A program made the translations under genes and the position numbers. This document shows positions 6,546 to 13,700 of a DNA stretch of 16,043 nt, in pieces. The notes beneath the pieces were generated by a model. The model ran no database searches and had not been told where the DNA came from. It saw only the letters and a list, made by a program, of their open reading frames with translations. Each line of letters opens with the position of its first letter. Position 1 is the first letter of the stretch. This stretch comes from CAADGU01 sp964581605 (GTDB taxonomy: Bacteria; Chloroflexota; Anaerolineae; Promineifilales; Promineifilaceae): NCBI GenBank assembly GCA_964581605.1, contig CAZOPF010000122.1:1-16043 (forward strand), in the 5' to 3' direction.

Positions 6546-6740
6546 TTACGCCTTTTTCAAGACCGGCAGGCCATTCTTGCTTTCAGACACCTGATACCCC
6601 TTGGGGACGGCATCCAAAGCACCATCCTTCACCTCTTTAGCAAAGAAGTAGATGGTCTGGGTAAGGCCATTCTTCAACGTCGTATCCCGCTTGTGCAGAA
6701 AATAGGTGCTGCCTTTGGAATTCTTTACACTATAAGCCAT
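6546..6740 (-). CDS. Small basic protein of unknown function, 64 residues
   Basis: ATG at 6740 is preceded by a good purine-rich Shine-Dalgarno (AAGGAAGG, about 7 bases upstream), and a strong terminator follows the stop. The product (MAYSVKNSKGSTYFLHKRDT at its start) is rich in Lys, Tyr and Thr and reads like a single small beta-rich domain: GSTYFLHKRDTTL, TIYFFAKEV, then DAVPKGYQVSE and NGLPVLKK. I recall similar short proteins with the pattern YFLH...IYFFA...GYxVxExxxGLPxLKK in several bacterial groups, without a known role. No signal peptide, Cys or membrane segment is present. The monocistronic layout with its own RBS and terminator supports a real, probably well-expressed gene. Confidence 0.8.
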   Translation of the reverse strand: MAYSVKNSKGSTYFLHKRDTTLKNGLTQTIYFFAKEVKDGALDAVPKGYQVSESKNGLPVLKKA

Positions 6741-6928
6741 GGTTATCTTCCTTCCTTTTTGAAAAATGTCCAGGCATAAGAAGCCCGGTGAACCTATATT
6801 TCTCCTCTGTTACCAGAGGTGATAAGCCCTCATGTTAAAGCAATCACCAGGAGAAGGCAAGCATTTTTAAGGAATAGCCCCCACTTCAAACGAAAATTTC
6901 ACGGAATACCCATCTCCTTTGCGCTGTT

Positions 6929-6957
6929 TTGACGCTCCTCTAGGGGATTGTTATACT
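6929..6957 (+). promoter_or_regulatory. Sigma-70 promoter of proS
   Basis: TTGACG at 6929-6934, a 17-base spacer, then TATACT at 6952-6957. Each hexamer is one base off consensus. Transcription should begin near 6964, giving a leader of about 75 bases. Confidence 0.75.
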
Positions 6958-6981
6958 CCCCCTTCGCAAAATCTGAAACAT

Positions 6982-7024
6982 AGACCCTTCAGGCCCTTCG
7001 GGTTTTGGGAAACCCGAAGGGTCT
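6982..7024 (+). promoter_or_regulatory. proS leader with mutually exclusive hairpins (attenuator-like)
   Basis: CCCTTCGGGTTT (6994-7005) pairs perfectly with AAACCCGAAGGG (7010-7021). The 3' arm can instead pair with AGACCCTTC (6982-6990) through GAAGGGTCT (7016-7024). A modest TCTTTATT follows, ending just before the ProS ribosome site. It could attenuate transcription or mask translation. No T-box consensus is visible. Confidence 0.5.
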
Positions 7025-7037
7025 TTATTGGAAAGCA

Positions 7038-8480
7038 ATGGCAGACAAAGACAAACTCATATCCCGTTCCGAAGATTACAACGAGTGGTACAACTCATTA
7101 GTATTGAAAGCAGACCTGGCCGATTACGGCCCCGTGCGCGGTACGATGATCGTTAAACCGTATGGCTGGACGTTGTGGGAAAATATCCAGGCTGCCCTCG
7201 ACCGCCGCTTCAAAGCCACCGGCGTACAAAATGCCGGTTTCCCCATGTTTATCCCGATGAGCTTCTTGCAAAAAGAGGCACAGCACGTGGAAGGATTTGC
7301 CCCTGAACTGGCCGTCGTCACCCATGGGGGCGGGCAGGAATTGGCCGAGCCAATTGTTGTGCGCCCCACGTCTGAGACGATGATCGGCCATGCCTATGCC
7401 CATTGGGTGCAGAGCTACCGTGACCTGCCCATTCTCATCAACCTGTGGAACAGCGTGGTGCGTTGGGAACTGCGCACCAAACTCTTCCTGCGCACGCTGG
7501 AATTCTTCTGGCAAGAAGGGCACACGGCTCACGCTACGGCCGCCGAAGCGGACGAACGTACCCGGATGATGCTGGATGTGTACACGGACTTTGCGGTGAA
7601 TGAAGCGGCCGTGCCCGTCATCCCCGGTGAAAAATCGGCGTTGGAACGTTTTGCCGGGGCCAACCAGACCCTGACCATTGAAGCGATGATGGGCGACGGC
7701 AAAGCCTTGCAATCCGGCACCTCGCACAATTTAGGGCAGAACTTTGCCCGCGCCTTCGGCATCCAATACCTGGACACCAATAATGAATTGCAGCATTGTT
7801 GGACAACTTCCTGGGGCCTCAGCACTCGTTTTGTGGGGGCGATCATTATGACACACGGGGATGATAATGGGCTAATACTGCCTCCCCGGTTAGCGCCCTA
7901 CCAGGTGGTAATGGTGCCTATCTATCGCAAAGATGAAGATAGAACGGCCGTACTCACCGCCACCCATCGCCTCCAGCAAACTCTTACCGACGCTGGTGTG
8001 CGCGTGAAAGTGGATGACCGCGAAAACCTGACGCCCGGCTACAAATACAACGACTGGGAACTGCGCGGTGTCCCCCTGCGCCTGGAAATTGGCCCCCGCG
8101 ATGTAGAAAACAACTCGGTGGCTCTGGCGCGGCGGGATGTGCCCGGCAAAGAGGGCAAACAGTTTGTCTCCCAAGATGGGCTGGCGCAAACCGTCACAAC
8201 CCTGCTGGCCGACATTCAACAAAACATGCTAGACAAAGCCACCCGCTTCCGGGACGAGAATACGCATGATGTGACCAACTATGGGGATTTGCAAACGGCC
8301 GTGCAAACTGGATTTGCCCGCGCCTGGTGGGCCGGCAGCGATGCCGACGAAACCCGCATCAAAGAAGAAACCAAAGCCACCATTCGCTGCTTCCCCCTGG
8401 CCCAACCAGGCGGCAGCGGCACTTGCTTTTACACCGGCCAACCCGCTACCCGCCAGGCCATCTTCGGCCGTGCATATTAA
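7038..8480 (+). CDS. proS: Prolyl-tRNA synthetase, eukaryote/archaeal-type (ProS type 3)
   Basis: 480 residues; charges tRNA-Pro with proline. The class II core is clear: motif 1 region around PVRGTMIVKPYGW (32-44), RPTSETMIGHAYAHW (109-123), motif 2 RWELRTKLFLRTLEFFWQEG (142-161) and motif 3 region GLSTRFVGAIIMTHGDDNGL (260-279). The anticodon-binding domain starts near LPPRLAPYQVVMVPI (281-295). The C-terminal domain ends in the family's typical aromatic tail (AIFGRAY). Its length and lack of the large editing insertion separate it from the usual bacterial type of about 570 residues. I start at the ATG at 7038, with GGA five bases before it; an in-frame TTG at 7005 lies inside the leader hairpin. 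A promoter at 6929 and a hairpin terminator after the stop make it monocistronic. Very confident. Confidence 0.97.
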   Translation: MADKDKLISRSEDYNEWYNSLVLKADLADYGPVRGTMIVKPYGWTLWENIQAALDRRFKATGVQNAGFPMFIPMSFLQKEAQHVEGFAPELAVVTHGGGQELAEPIVVRPTSETMIGHAYAHWVQSYRDLPILINLWNSVVRWELRTKLFLRTLEFFWQEGHTAHATAAEADERTRMMLDVYTDFAVNEAAVPVIPGEKSALERFAGANQTLTIEAMMGDGKALQSGTSHNLGQNFARAFGIQYLDTNNELQHCWTTSWGLSTRFVGAIIMTHGDDNGLILPPRLAPYQVVMVPIYRKDEDRTAVLTATHRLQQTLTDAGVRVKVDDRENLTPGYKYNDWELRGVPLRLEIGPRDVENNSVALARRDVPGKEGKQFVSQDGLAQTVTTLLADIQQNMLDKATRFRDENTHDVTNYGDLQTAVQTGFARAWWAGSDADETRIKEETKATIRCFPLAQPGGSGTCFYTGQPATRQAIFGRAY

Positions 8481-8520
8481 GAAGCAATTGGGTAATTGAG
8501 TAATTACCCAAATACTTCTT
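8481..8520 (+). terminator. Probable proS terminator formed by a GTAATTGGG-family inverted repeat
   Basis: TTGGGTAATT (8488-8497) pairs perfectly with AATTACCCAA (8502-8511) around GAGT. Outer GAAG (8481-8484) and CTTC (8515-8518) extend it, followed by a T-rich stretch. The arms belong to the same repeat family found at 3684-3745 and 14170-14246. Confidence 0.55.
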
Positions 8521-8530
8521 CTTTGCTCCT

Positions 8531-8561
8531 TTGCGTTACAAACGGACAAGTATGCTAAAAT
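8531..8561 (+). promoter_or_regulatory. Possible promoter of the Uma2 gene, placing it nearly leaderless
   Basis: TTGCGT at 8531-8536 and TAAAAT at 8556-8561 are separated by 19 bases. The -10 box ends six bases before the ATG at 8568, and no Shine-Dalgarno is present. This suggests a leaderless mRNA. Confidence 0.4.
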
Positions 8562-8567
8562 AACTGC

Positions 8568-9245
8568 ATGATTGCCCAAGAACTGACTTCCCCAAAAGAA
8601 AAATCAGCCACCCTGCAAATGAGCTACGAACAATTCCTGGCCTGGGCCGGTGAAGATACCCATGCCGAATGGCTGAATGGAGAGGTGATAGTTTTCATGA
8701 CGGCCAAAGACGATCATCAAAACACAGTAGAATTATTGTTTACACTATTAACCTTATTTGCCCGCCTCCTCGGATTAGGGAAAGTCAGAGTGGCTCCATT
8801 TGAGATGAGGTTAAGTCAATCCAGTCGTGAACCAGATATTTTGTTTGTTTCCGTCAGAAATTTAAACCGTATAACAGCAAGCCGTGTTCAAGGCCCGGCC
8901 GATCTGGTGGTAGAGATTGTATCCGATGACAGCGTTAATCGAGATCGGCAGCAAAAGTTCAAGGAGTACCGGGAGGCCGGTGTGCCTGAATACTGGATTG
9001 TTGACCCGCGTCCCGGCAAACTACGCGCCGATTTTTACTACCTGGATGAGGAAGGCAACTACGATCTGTTTGCTACTGAGGATGATGAAAAGGTGGAGTC
9101 ACGGGTGGTAGAGGGGTTCTGGCTACGGCCGTCCTGGTTATGGCAGGCTGGCGAACTTGACCCGTTCCTCGCCTTCTGCGAAATACGCGGCCTCTCCCCC
9201 GAAAAAGCGCAAGAAATTCAGCAGTTGTTACGAAGCGGTGCATAA
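8568..9245 (+). CDS. Uma2-family (DUF820) PD-(D/E)XK endonuclease-like protein
   Basis: 225 residues with the Uma2 layout: EWLNGEV (34-40), REPDILFV with Asp90, DLVVEIVSDDS with Glu116, then RDRQQKFKEY with Lys130 and Lys132, and AGVPEYWIVDP (137-147). These residues form the PD-(D/E)XK catalytic pattern, so nuclease activity is plausible. The biological role of this abundant family, common in cyanobacteria and Chloroflexota, is not established. The tail after residue 180 (GFWLRPSWLWQ, then a helix ending QLLRSGA) is typical. Base composition is more AT-rich than the neighbours over residues 50-100, and one octamer lies near its end. It stands alone between proS and the convergent ppc gene, with no toxin-antitoxin partner. 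Family call is confident. Confidence 0.9.
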   Translation: MIAQELTSPKEKSATLQMSYEQFLAWAGEDTHAEWLNGEVIVFMTAKDDHQNTVELLFTLLTLFARLLGLGKVRVAPFEMRLSQSSREPDILFVSVRNLNRITASRVQGPADLVVEIVSDDSVNRDRQQKFKEYREAGVPEYWIVDPRPGKLRADFYYLDEEGNYDLFATEDDEKVESRVVEGFWLRPSWLWQAGELDPFLAFCEIRGLSPEKAQEIQQLLRSGA

Positions 9246-9300
9246 AAGAGCGCGCCGCACACCAGTTTTACCGCGAACTGCAATCGTGCCCTCTTTGGCT

Positions 9301-12081
9301 CTACCCCGTGTTTTTCAACCCAGAGGCGATGCCGTTGATGGTCAGGAAAATGGTGTGCAGGAGTTCCTGGGCGGTCTGGCTTTCTTGCTCGGAGAGGTAG
9401 CGTAGCTTGCGCAGCAGCCCTACCTGAATGAAGTTGAGTGGGTCTACATACGGGTTGCGCTGGCGCACGGAGCGTTGCAGGGTGGGATCATTGTCCAGCA
9501 GTTCCCGCTGCCCGGTGACGCGCAAAATCCAGGCCACTGTGCGGTCAAACTCCCCTTTAATTTCCCCATAAATTTGTTCGCGCACTGTTTTGTCGCTGAC
9601 CAGGCTGGCATAGAGGTGGGCAATGCCCATGTCCGCTTTGGCCAGAGAGACCTGGGCGTTGTCCAGCACCACCTGGAAAAAGGGCCAGTCGCGGTACATT
9701 TCACCGAGCAGTTGCACGTTGGCCGGGGTTTTGCCGAAGGTTTCCAGGGCCGTACCCACGCCATACCAGCCGGGCACGACGTGGCGGCTTTGCATCCAGC
9801 TAAAACCCCAGGGGATGGCCCGCAGGCTGTCGAAGGTGGCTTTGGCGGTGCGGCGCGACGGCCGTGAGCCAATCCGCATCTGGTTAATCTCGGCAATGGG
9901 CGTGGCCTGCTGCCAGTATTCCAACAAAGCGGGCGTTTCATAAATCAGTTGGCGGTAGGCGCGGTAGGAGGTGGCGGCCAGTTCATCCATCGCCGTCCGC
10001 CATTCATCTTGAATACGTGGCAGTGCCCCATGCCGGGGGTCGGCGCTGGCCAGCAGGGTGGCGTGAACGACCTGTTCCAGGTGGCGGCGGGCGATAGCCG
10101 GGTGGCCGTACCGTTCATCAATCACTTCGCCCTGTTCGGTGATGCGGATACGGCCGTTGACGCTGCCCGGCGGTTGGGCCAGAATGGCCCGGTTGGCCGG
10201 GCCGCCACCGCGGGCAATGGTGCCGCCGCGCCCATGAAAGAGCATAATTTCCACCTCATGCGCCCGGCAGGTTTCCGCCAGCGTCTCCTGCGCCTGGTAC
10301 AGTTCCCAATTGGCGGCCATATAACCGGCGTCTTTGTTGCTGTCAGAGTAGCCAATCATAATCGTCTGGCGGCGGCCGGCGCGGGCCAGGTGGGGGGCAT
10401 AGGCGGGATGGGTGAAGAGGTGGGTCATCACATCGGCCGCGTGGCGCAGATCGTCGCGGGTTTCAAAAAGGGGCACGAAGGTCATCCCTTCTCGGTCACT
10501 GTCCGGTTGCAGGCAGAGGCCGTGCCATTTGGCTAATAGCAGGGGGGTCAGGATGTCTTCCGGCCCGTGTGTCATGCTGACGATGTATTGGCCGACGATT
10601 TCACGGCCGTAAAAATCCACGCCACGTTTGAGAATCTGGAATAGCTGTAACGTTTCCTCTGCTTCGGCGGAGAGGTCAGCCAGATTGCTCAGGTCGGGGT
10701 TGGGCCGGGCCAGCAAGTCAGAGAGAACGGCCGCGCGGCCGTGCCCATCCAACGCACCAAAGTTGTCATGCAGCCCCAATTTTTGCAGTAGTTCGGCGAG
10801 CACGGCCGTGTTGTAATCGCTGTATTGGCGAATGTCTAGCGCGGCCACATGCAGGCCAAACACCTGCGCCTGCCGCCGGAAACGGGCCAGGTCATCATGG
10901 GCAATGTCTTCCAGCCCGGTCTGGTGCAAAGTCTGGTTCATCAGGTCAAGCGGCCGTAACAAATCATCCTTGCTTTTCATGCGCAGGGGGCGGTTGCTCA
11001 ACCCTTTCAGCCGGGAAACCATGTCGCCGCGGGAAGCGTCGGCCAGGTCTTCAGCCAATGTTGCCGCCCACAGCCGGTACGGTTCGTTGGGGTAGCGGTC
11101 GGCCAGGAAAGCGAGATGGGTGGATTGGCTTTTGGCTTCGGTGAAGGCGGCCACAAATTCGGGTGGGATGGGAGTGAGGGTGTCAGAGAGGGAGAGGGAG
11201 CGGTTGAGGTGGACGGCCGTGGCTCGATGTTTTTCCACGGCCAACCCGCGATGCAGCCGCAACGTTTCGGCCGTTACCTCGGCGGTGACGTTGGGGTTGC
11301 CATCGCGGTCGCCACCAATCCAGGAGCCAAAGGTGAGGAATTGCCGGGGTGGTTTGAGGCTGGGGTAATTTTCGTTCACGGCCGTGACCATGGCCGCGTA
11401 CACATCAGGAATGATCTCCCAAATGGTGCTGTCCACGTAATACAGCCCCGTTTTCACTTCATCGGTGACGGTGATGACGGCCGTGCGCGTGCGGTTGGTC
11501 AGCCAAAGGGAGGTGACCTCAGCGCGGATGTGGGCCAGCAATTTTTCCTGCTCCACCGGCAGCAGGTCGCGGAAATCCAGTTCGGTGAGGGCATGGCTGA
11601 CGCGGCGCAGTTTGGAAAGCACCGTCCGTCGTTTGGCCTGGGTGGGATGGGCGGTGAAGACCAGTTCCAGCCGCAGTTTGTCCAGCAGTTTGCCCATTTC
11701 GTATTCATCCACCCCCAGCTGGCGCAGTTGGGCAATAGCGGCGGCAATGGATTCTTTGAGTGGCTGCGGGTGGGCGGCGCGTTCGCGCTCGCGCAGCACG
11801 CGCACCCGGTTGAGCTCTTCAGCCAGGTTAATCAATTCAAAATAGGTGGCAAAGGCGCGGGCGACCAGTTCGGTTTGGTGGAGGGTGAGGCTGGCGACGA
11901 TGGCTTCGAGACGGCCGTCAATATCAATCTGTGGGTCCACCCGCCGCGCTTTGCTCAACGCGCGGATACGCTCTTCCAGTTCAAATATCTCAATGCCAGC
12001 CTGATGGCGAATGACGCGCCCCAGAATATCGCCCAGCCGGTGAATGTCCTCGCTCAGTTGTTTGAGGTTGTCGGTTTGCAT
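9301..12081 (-). CDS. ppc: Phosphoenolpyruvate carboxylase
   Basis: 926 residues; adds bicarbonate to PEP to give oxaloacetate, an anaplerotic step. The signature VFTAHPTQAKRR (141-152) holds catalytic His145, and GGDRDGNPNVT is at 256-266. The YSDSNKDAGY block is at 578-587, and FHGRGGTIARGGGP with its glycine-rich loop is at 615-628. The protein ends in the family's invariant NTG. It is about 40 residues longer than the E. coli enzyme. The ATG at 12081 has AAGGGG at a fitting distance. It lies 58 bases downstream of the Nudix gene, with a heptamer repeat between, and is convergent with the Uma2 gene. Eight ACGGCCGT octamers occur, read as Thr-Ala-Val, x-Gly-Arg and x-Arg-Pro, that is, in all three phases. 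No convincing terminator is seen in the 55 bases after the stop. Very confident. Confidence 0.97.
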   Translation of the reverse strand: MQTDNLKQLSEDIHRLGDILGRVIRHQAGIEIFELEERIRALSKARRVDPQIDIDGRLEAIVASLTLHQTELVARAFATYFELINLAEELNRVRVLRERERAAHPQPLKESIAAAIAQLRQLGVDEYEMGKLLDKLRLELVFTAHPTQAKRRTVLSKLRRVSHALTELDFRDLLPVEQEKLLAHIRAEVTSLWLTNRTRTAVITVTDEVKTGLYYVDSTIWEIIPDVYAAMVTAVNENYPSLKPPRQFLTFGSWIGGDRDGNPNVTAEVTAETLRLHRGLAVEKHRATAVHLNRSLSLSDTLTPIPPEFVAAFTEAKSQSTHLAFLADRYPNEPYRLWAATLAEDLADASRGDMVSRLKGLSNRPLRMKSKDDLLRPLDLMNQTLHQTGLEDIAHDDLARFRRQAQVFGLHVAALDIRQYSDYNTAVLAELLQKLGLHDNFGALDGHGRAAVLSDLLARPNPDLSNLADLSAEAEETLQLFQILKRGVDFYGREIVGQYIVSMTHGPEDILTPLLLAKWHGLCLQPDSDREGMTFVPLFETRDDLRHAADVMTHLFTHPAYAPHLARAGRRQTIMIGYSDSNKDAGYMAANWELYQAQETLAETCRAHEVEIMLFHGRGGTIARGGGPANRAILAQPPGSVNGRIRITEQGEVIDERYGHPAIARRHLEQVVHATLLASADPRHGALPRIQDEWRTAMDELAATSYRAYRQLIYETPALLEYWQQATPIAEINQMRIGSRPSRRTAKATFDSLRAIPWGFSWMQSRHVVPGWYGVGTALETFGKTPANVQLLGEMYRDWPFFQVVLDNAQVSLAKADMGIAHLYASLVSDKTVREQIYGEIKGEFDRTVAWILRVTGQRELLDNDPTLQRSVRQRNPYVDPLNFIQVGLLRKLRYLSEQESQTAQELLHTIFLTINGIASGLKNTG

Positions 12082-12119
12082 GGTTGCCCCTTATCGGAAT
12101 GTGTGGCGTGGCGCATTCT

Positions 12120-12147
12120 CACGCATCACGTATCACGCATCACTCGT
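12120..12147. repeat. Tandem heptamer CACGCAT x4 overlapping the Nudix stop codon
   Basis: Units CACGCAT, CACGTAT, CACGCAT and CACTCGT follow without gaps. The minus-strand TGA of the Nudix gene (12142-12140) and its last Glu codon lie within the array. Confidence 0.7.
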
Positions 12148-12691
12148 TACCAGACACAAAATTCTCGTAATGATAAAACGCGGCGACAACGAGGGCATGG
12201 GAGATACGGCCGTGCCGGATGAGTGTGGGAATATCTGAGAGGGGAACTTCTTCAATGGCGATGTCTTCGGCGCCATCAAATTCTGGTTTCTGAATCTGGC
12301 GCGCCCCCAAAGCCAGGAAGGTGTGTAGCTGATTGTCCAGGAAGGCGGGGTTGGGGTCTACGCTGCCAATGTGGATGATGTGGTCGGCGACGTAGCCTGT
12401 TTCTTCCAGCAGTTCCCGTCTGGCGGCGTCGCCTGGGGAGTCGTCTGTCGGGTCAACAATGCCGCCGGGGATTTCCAGGGTGACGGCTTCACGGCCGTGC
12501 CGGAATTGATGCACCATCACCACTTTGTCATCGGGCGTGAGGGGAATAACGTTCACCCAATCGGCCGCTTCCAACACATAAAAGTGGTGAATGTTGCCGG
12601 TGCGTGGCGAGCGGCGTGTATCTTTGCGGGAACGGAAAATACGGTAATCACCCAAGACTTCGCTGTTTAACTTCTCCCAATTTTCAACCAT
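12140..12691 (-). CDS. Nudix hydrolase, ADP-ribose pyrophosphatase-like
   Basis: 183 residues. The Nudix box is at 77-100: GIVDPTDDSPGDAA followed by RRELLEETGY. The first box Glu is replaced by Asp and the segment before RE is one residue longer than the strict consensus, yet the metal-binding RELLEE core is intact. The N-terminal part (YRIFRSRKDTRRSPRTG, then FYVLEAADWVNVIPLT) and VMVHQFRHG-(REAVT)-LEIPGG match the ADP-ribose/nucleotide-sugar pyrophosphatase group rather than MutT. So it probably cleaves an ADP-sugar; the exact substrate is not visible. ATG at 12691, weak ribosome site. It lies 36 bases after hicB on the same strand and contains two octamers (12205, 12491), while hicAB has none. 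Confidence 0.88.
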   Translation of the reverse strand: MVENWEKLNSEVLGDYRIFRSRKDTRRSPRTGNIHHFYVLEAADWVNVIPLTPDDKVVMVHQFRHGREAVTLEIPGGIVDPTDDSPGDAARRELLEETGYVADHIIHIGSVDPNPAFLDNQLHTFLALGARQIQKPEFDGAEDIAIEEVPLSDIPTLIRHGRISHALVVAAFYHYENFVSGNE

Positions 12692-12727
12692 CGTGTGCTT
12701 TAGTTCAATGCCAACCGGCCTTAATAA

Positions 12728-13072
12728 TCAGGCAACCGATTCGCTTATAGCAGCTTTCTTTAAGACATCGGCCGCCCATTGATTAATGCTTTTGCGATTT
12801 AGTTCTGCCGCAGTTGCTACCGCCATATGAATTTCTGGCGAAACCCGCAGCGTTAGTTTACCGGAGTAAGACCGCTGGGGCTCTTGCCCAATTTTTTCAC
12901 AAACTTCAAGATAATGACGTACTGCCTCATGGAATGCTGATTCTAATTCTTCAACAGTGCTGCCATGAAAACTAACAATATCTCGAATGCCTACAATATG
13001 TCCTACAAAGATCTTATCTATAGGGTCGTATTCAATTCTTGCTGAATAATTTTGATAACTCATTTCGTTCAT
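12728..13072 (-). CDS. hicB: HicB-family antitoxin
   Basis: 114 residues. The N-terminal half has the partial RNase H-like HicB fold (YSARIEYDPIDKIFVGHIVG, then SFHGSTVEELESAFHEAVRHYL). The C-terminal half is a ribbon-helix-helix DNA-binding domain (GKLTLRVSPEIHMAVATAAE, then NRKSINQWAADVLKKA). It neutralises the toxin encoded directly upstream and probably represses the pair's promoter. Its ATG overlaps the hicA stop by four bases (ATGA), the usual coupling. The gene is visibly AT-richer than its neighbours and has no ACGGCCGT octamer, suggesting recent acquisition together with hicA. Confidence 0.92.
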   Translation of the reverse strand: MNEMSYQNYSARIEYDPIDKIFVGHIVGIRDIVSFHGSTVEELESAFHEAVRHYLEVCEKIGQEPQRSYSGKLTLRVSPEIHMAVATAAELNRKSINQWAADVLKKAAISESVA

Positions 13073-13323
13073 GGTGTCACTCCTGCCCTCTGCAAAAATT
13101 CACGCACATCTTTAACACGATAACGAAGCGCTTCCTTACCCGGATGCGGCCGGTGAAAATCTGCCCGTTGACCATTGAGAATAAAGGTAACCCGTGAACC
13201 ACTTCCTTCTATCATCTGACATTCCAACGCGATAAGCAGCGACTCAATGCTACGCCACTCGATATTTCCATTAATTGGATCGGCAAAGATGCTGGCAAGG
13301 GTTTTTCGCTGCTTTGAGTTCAT
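13069..13323 (-). CDS. hicA: HicA-family mRNA interferase toxin
   Basis: 84 residues, the usual size. It starts MNSKQRKTL and shows the HicA pattern IEWRSIESLLIAL (21-33), GSGSRVTFILNGQ (40-52), FHRPHP (56-61) and a C-terminal helix VKDVREFLQRAGV. HicA toxins cut mRNA. In classical members a His follows the GS motif, whereas here the residue is Arg44, as in a subgroup I recall with the FHRPHP motif; His57 or His60 may serve instead. The frame is open to an ATG at 13359, but that codon overlaps a TATAAT box, so transcription starts after it and the ATG at 13323 is the start. No Shine-Dalgarno is seen. It is upstream of hicB with a four-base overlap. Confidence 0.9.
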   Translation of the reverse strand: MNSKQRKTLASIFADPINGNIEWRSIESLLIALECQMIEGSGSRVTFILNGQRADFHRPHPGKEALRYRVKDVREFLQRAGVTP

Positions 13324-13357
13324 TGCCGGTATGGGAGCAAATTTGCCGTCAATTTCC

Positions 13358-13363
13358 ATTATA
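13358..13363 (-). promoter_or_regulatory. -10 box of the hicAB promoter
   Basis: The minus strand has an exact TATAAT here, between the moaD-like stop and hicA. The -35 hexamer is not recognisable. A start site near 13351 gives a leader of about 28 bases, and it argues for independent transcription of hicAB. Confidence 0.55.
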
Positions 13364-13377
13364 CATGGGAACGGTGA

Positions 13378-13638
13378 CTATTGACCGCCAGCAGAAGGGG
13401 GAAATAAGCTGACCTGATCACCGGGGCGGAGGGGGGCTGTCAGGTCTACGGCCGTGCCGTTCACCGCCACTGCATTCACCAGCCCATCGGGGATGCCTAA
13501 TTCATGGGCCAGGGATACGGCCGTGCAGCCCATCGTCTGCCACTTAAATGGCTGATGGGGCGCACCGGGCGCCCCTTCTGGCCGATACCGGCGCAGTTGG
13601 CCGTATAGTTTGACTTCTATTTCCACTGTGGGAAGCAT
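13378..13638 (-). CDS. MoaD/ThiS-family ubiquitin-fold protein ending Gly-Gly-Gln
   Basis: 86 residues with the beta-grasp pattern: VEIEVKLYGQLRRYRP at the start, VNAVAVNGTAV (54-64), LRPGDQVSLFPPSAGG (70-85). Members act as sulfur carriers in molybdopterin, thiamine or tungsten-cofactor synthesis, or as protein modifiers, through a C-terminal Gly-Gly that is adenylated. Here one Gln follows (codons GGC GGT CAA TAG), so the carrier end is not exposed unless trimmed. No E1-like (MoeB/ThiF) or MoaE gene lies nearby. Cys38 is the only cysteine. Two octamers both encode Thr-Ala-Val. No Shine-Dalgarno; an inverted repeat lies directly upstream. The fold is confident, the pathway unknown. Confidence 0.82.
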   Translation of the reverse strand: MLPTVEIEVKLYGQLRRYRPEGAPGAPHQPFKWQTMGCTAVSLAHELGIPDGLVNAVAVNGTAVDLTAPLRPGDQVSLFPPSAGGQ

Positions 13639-13642
13639 TTGG

Positions 13643-13700
13643 GAGATTGGAGATGAGAGATTGGAGACTATTCAATCGCTAACCTCCAATCTCTCATCTC
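13643..13700. repeat. Heptamer array GAGATTG/GAGATGA arranged as a 15-bp perfect inverted repeat
   Basis: Units GAGATTG, GAGATGA, GAGATTG and GAGACTA run from 13643 to 13670. The arm 13650-13664 is the exact reverse complement of 13686-13700, with a 21-base loop. It fills the gap between the 150-residue gene and the moaD-like gene and touches the former's stop codon. No T-run follows. Confidence 0.75.

Noticed and set aside
6741..6928. Promoter or RNA element for the 64-residue gene in the divergent region
   Set aside because: Small stems are visible (CCTCTG/CAGAGG at 6804-6819, GGTGAT/ATCACC at 6818-6848), but no convincing -35/-10 pair on the minus strand and no known RNA family pattern.
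6960..7037. T-box riboswitch upstream of proS
   Set aside because: The conserved T-box sequence and antiterminator bulge are absent, and the leader is only about 75 bases, too short for a standard T-box.
7535..7560. Third copy of the aceB palindromic insert in proS
   Set aside because: ACGGCCGC followed by CGAAGCGG is similar by chance. The GCTTCGG arm is missing and the protein matches its family without an insertion.
9246..9300. Shared terminator between the convergent Uma2 and ppc genes
   Set aside because: Only AAAGAG/CTCTTT with a very large loop and a 5-bp CAGTT/AACTG stem are found, with no good T-run, so it is too weak to call.
11116..12222. Long open frame antisense to ppc (368 codons, plus strand)
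   Set aside because: ppc on the other strand has every family motif. The antisense product is Gly/Phe/Gln-rich without domains, and it runs through the ppc start and the heptamer repeat into the Nudix gene.
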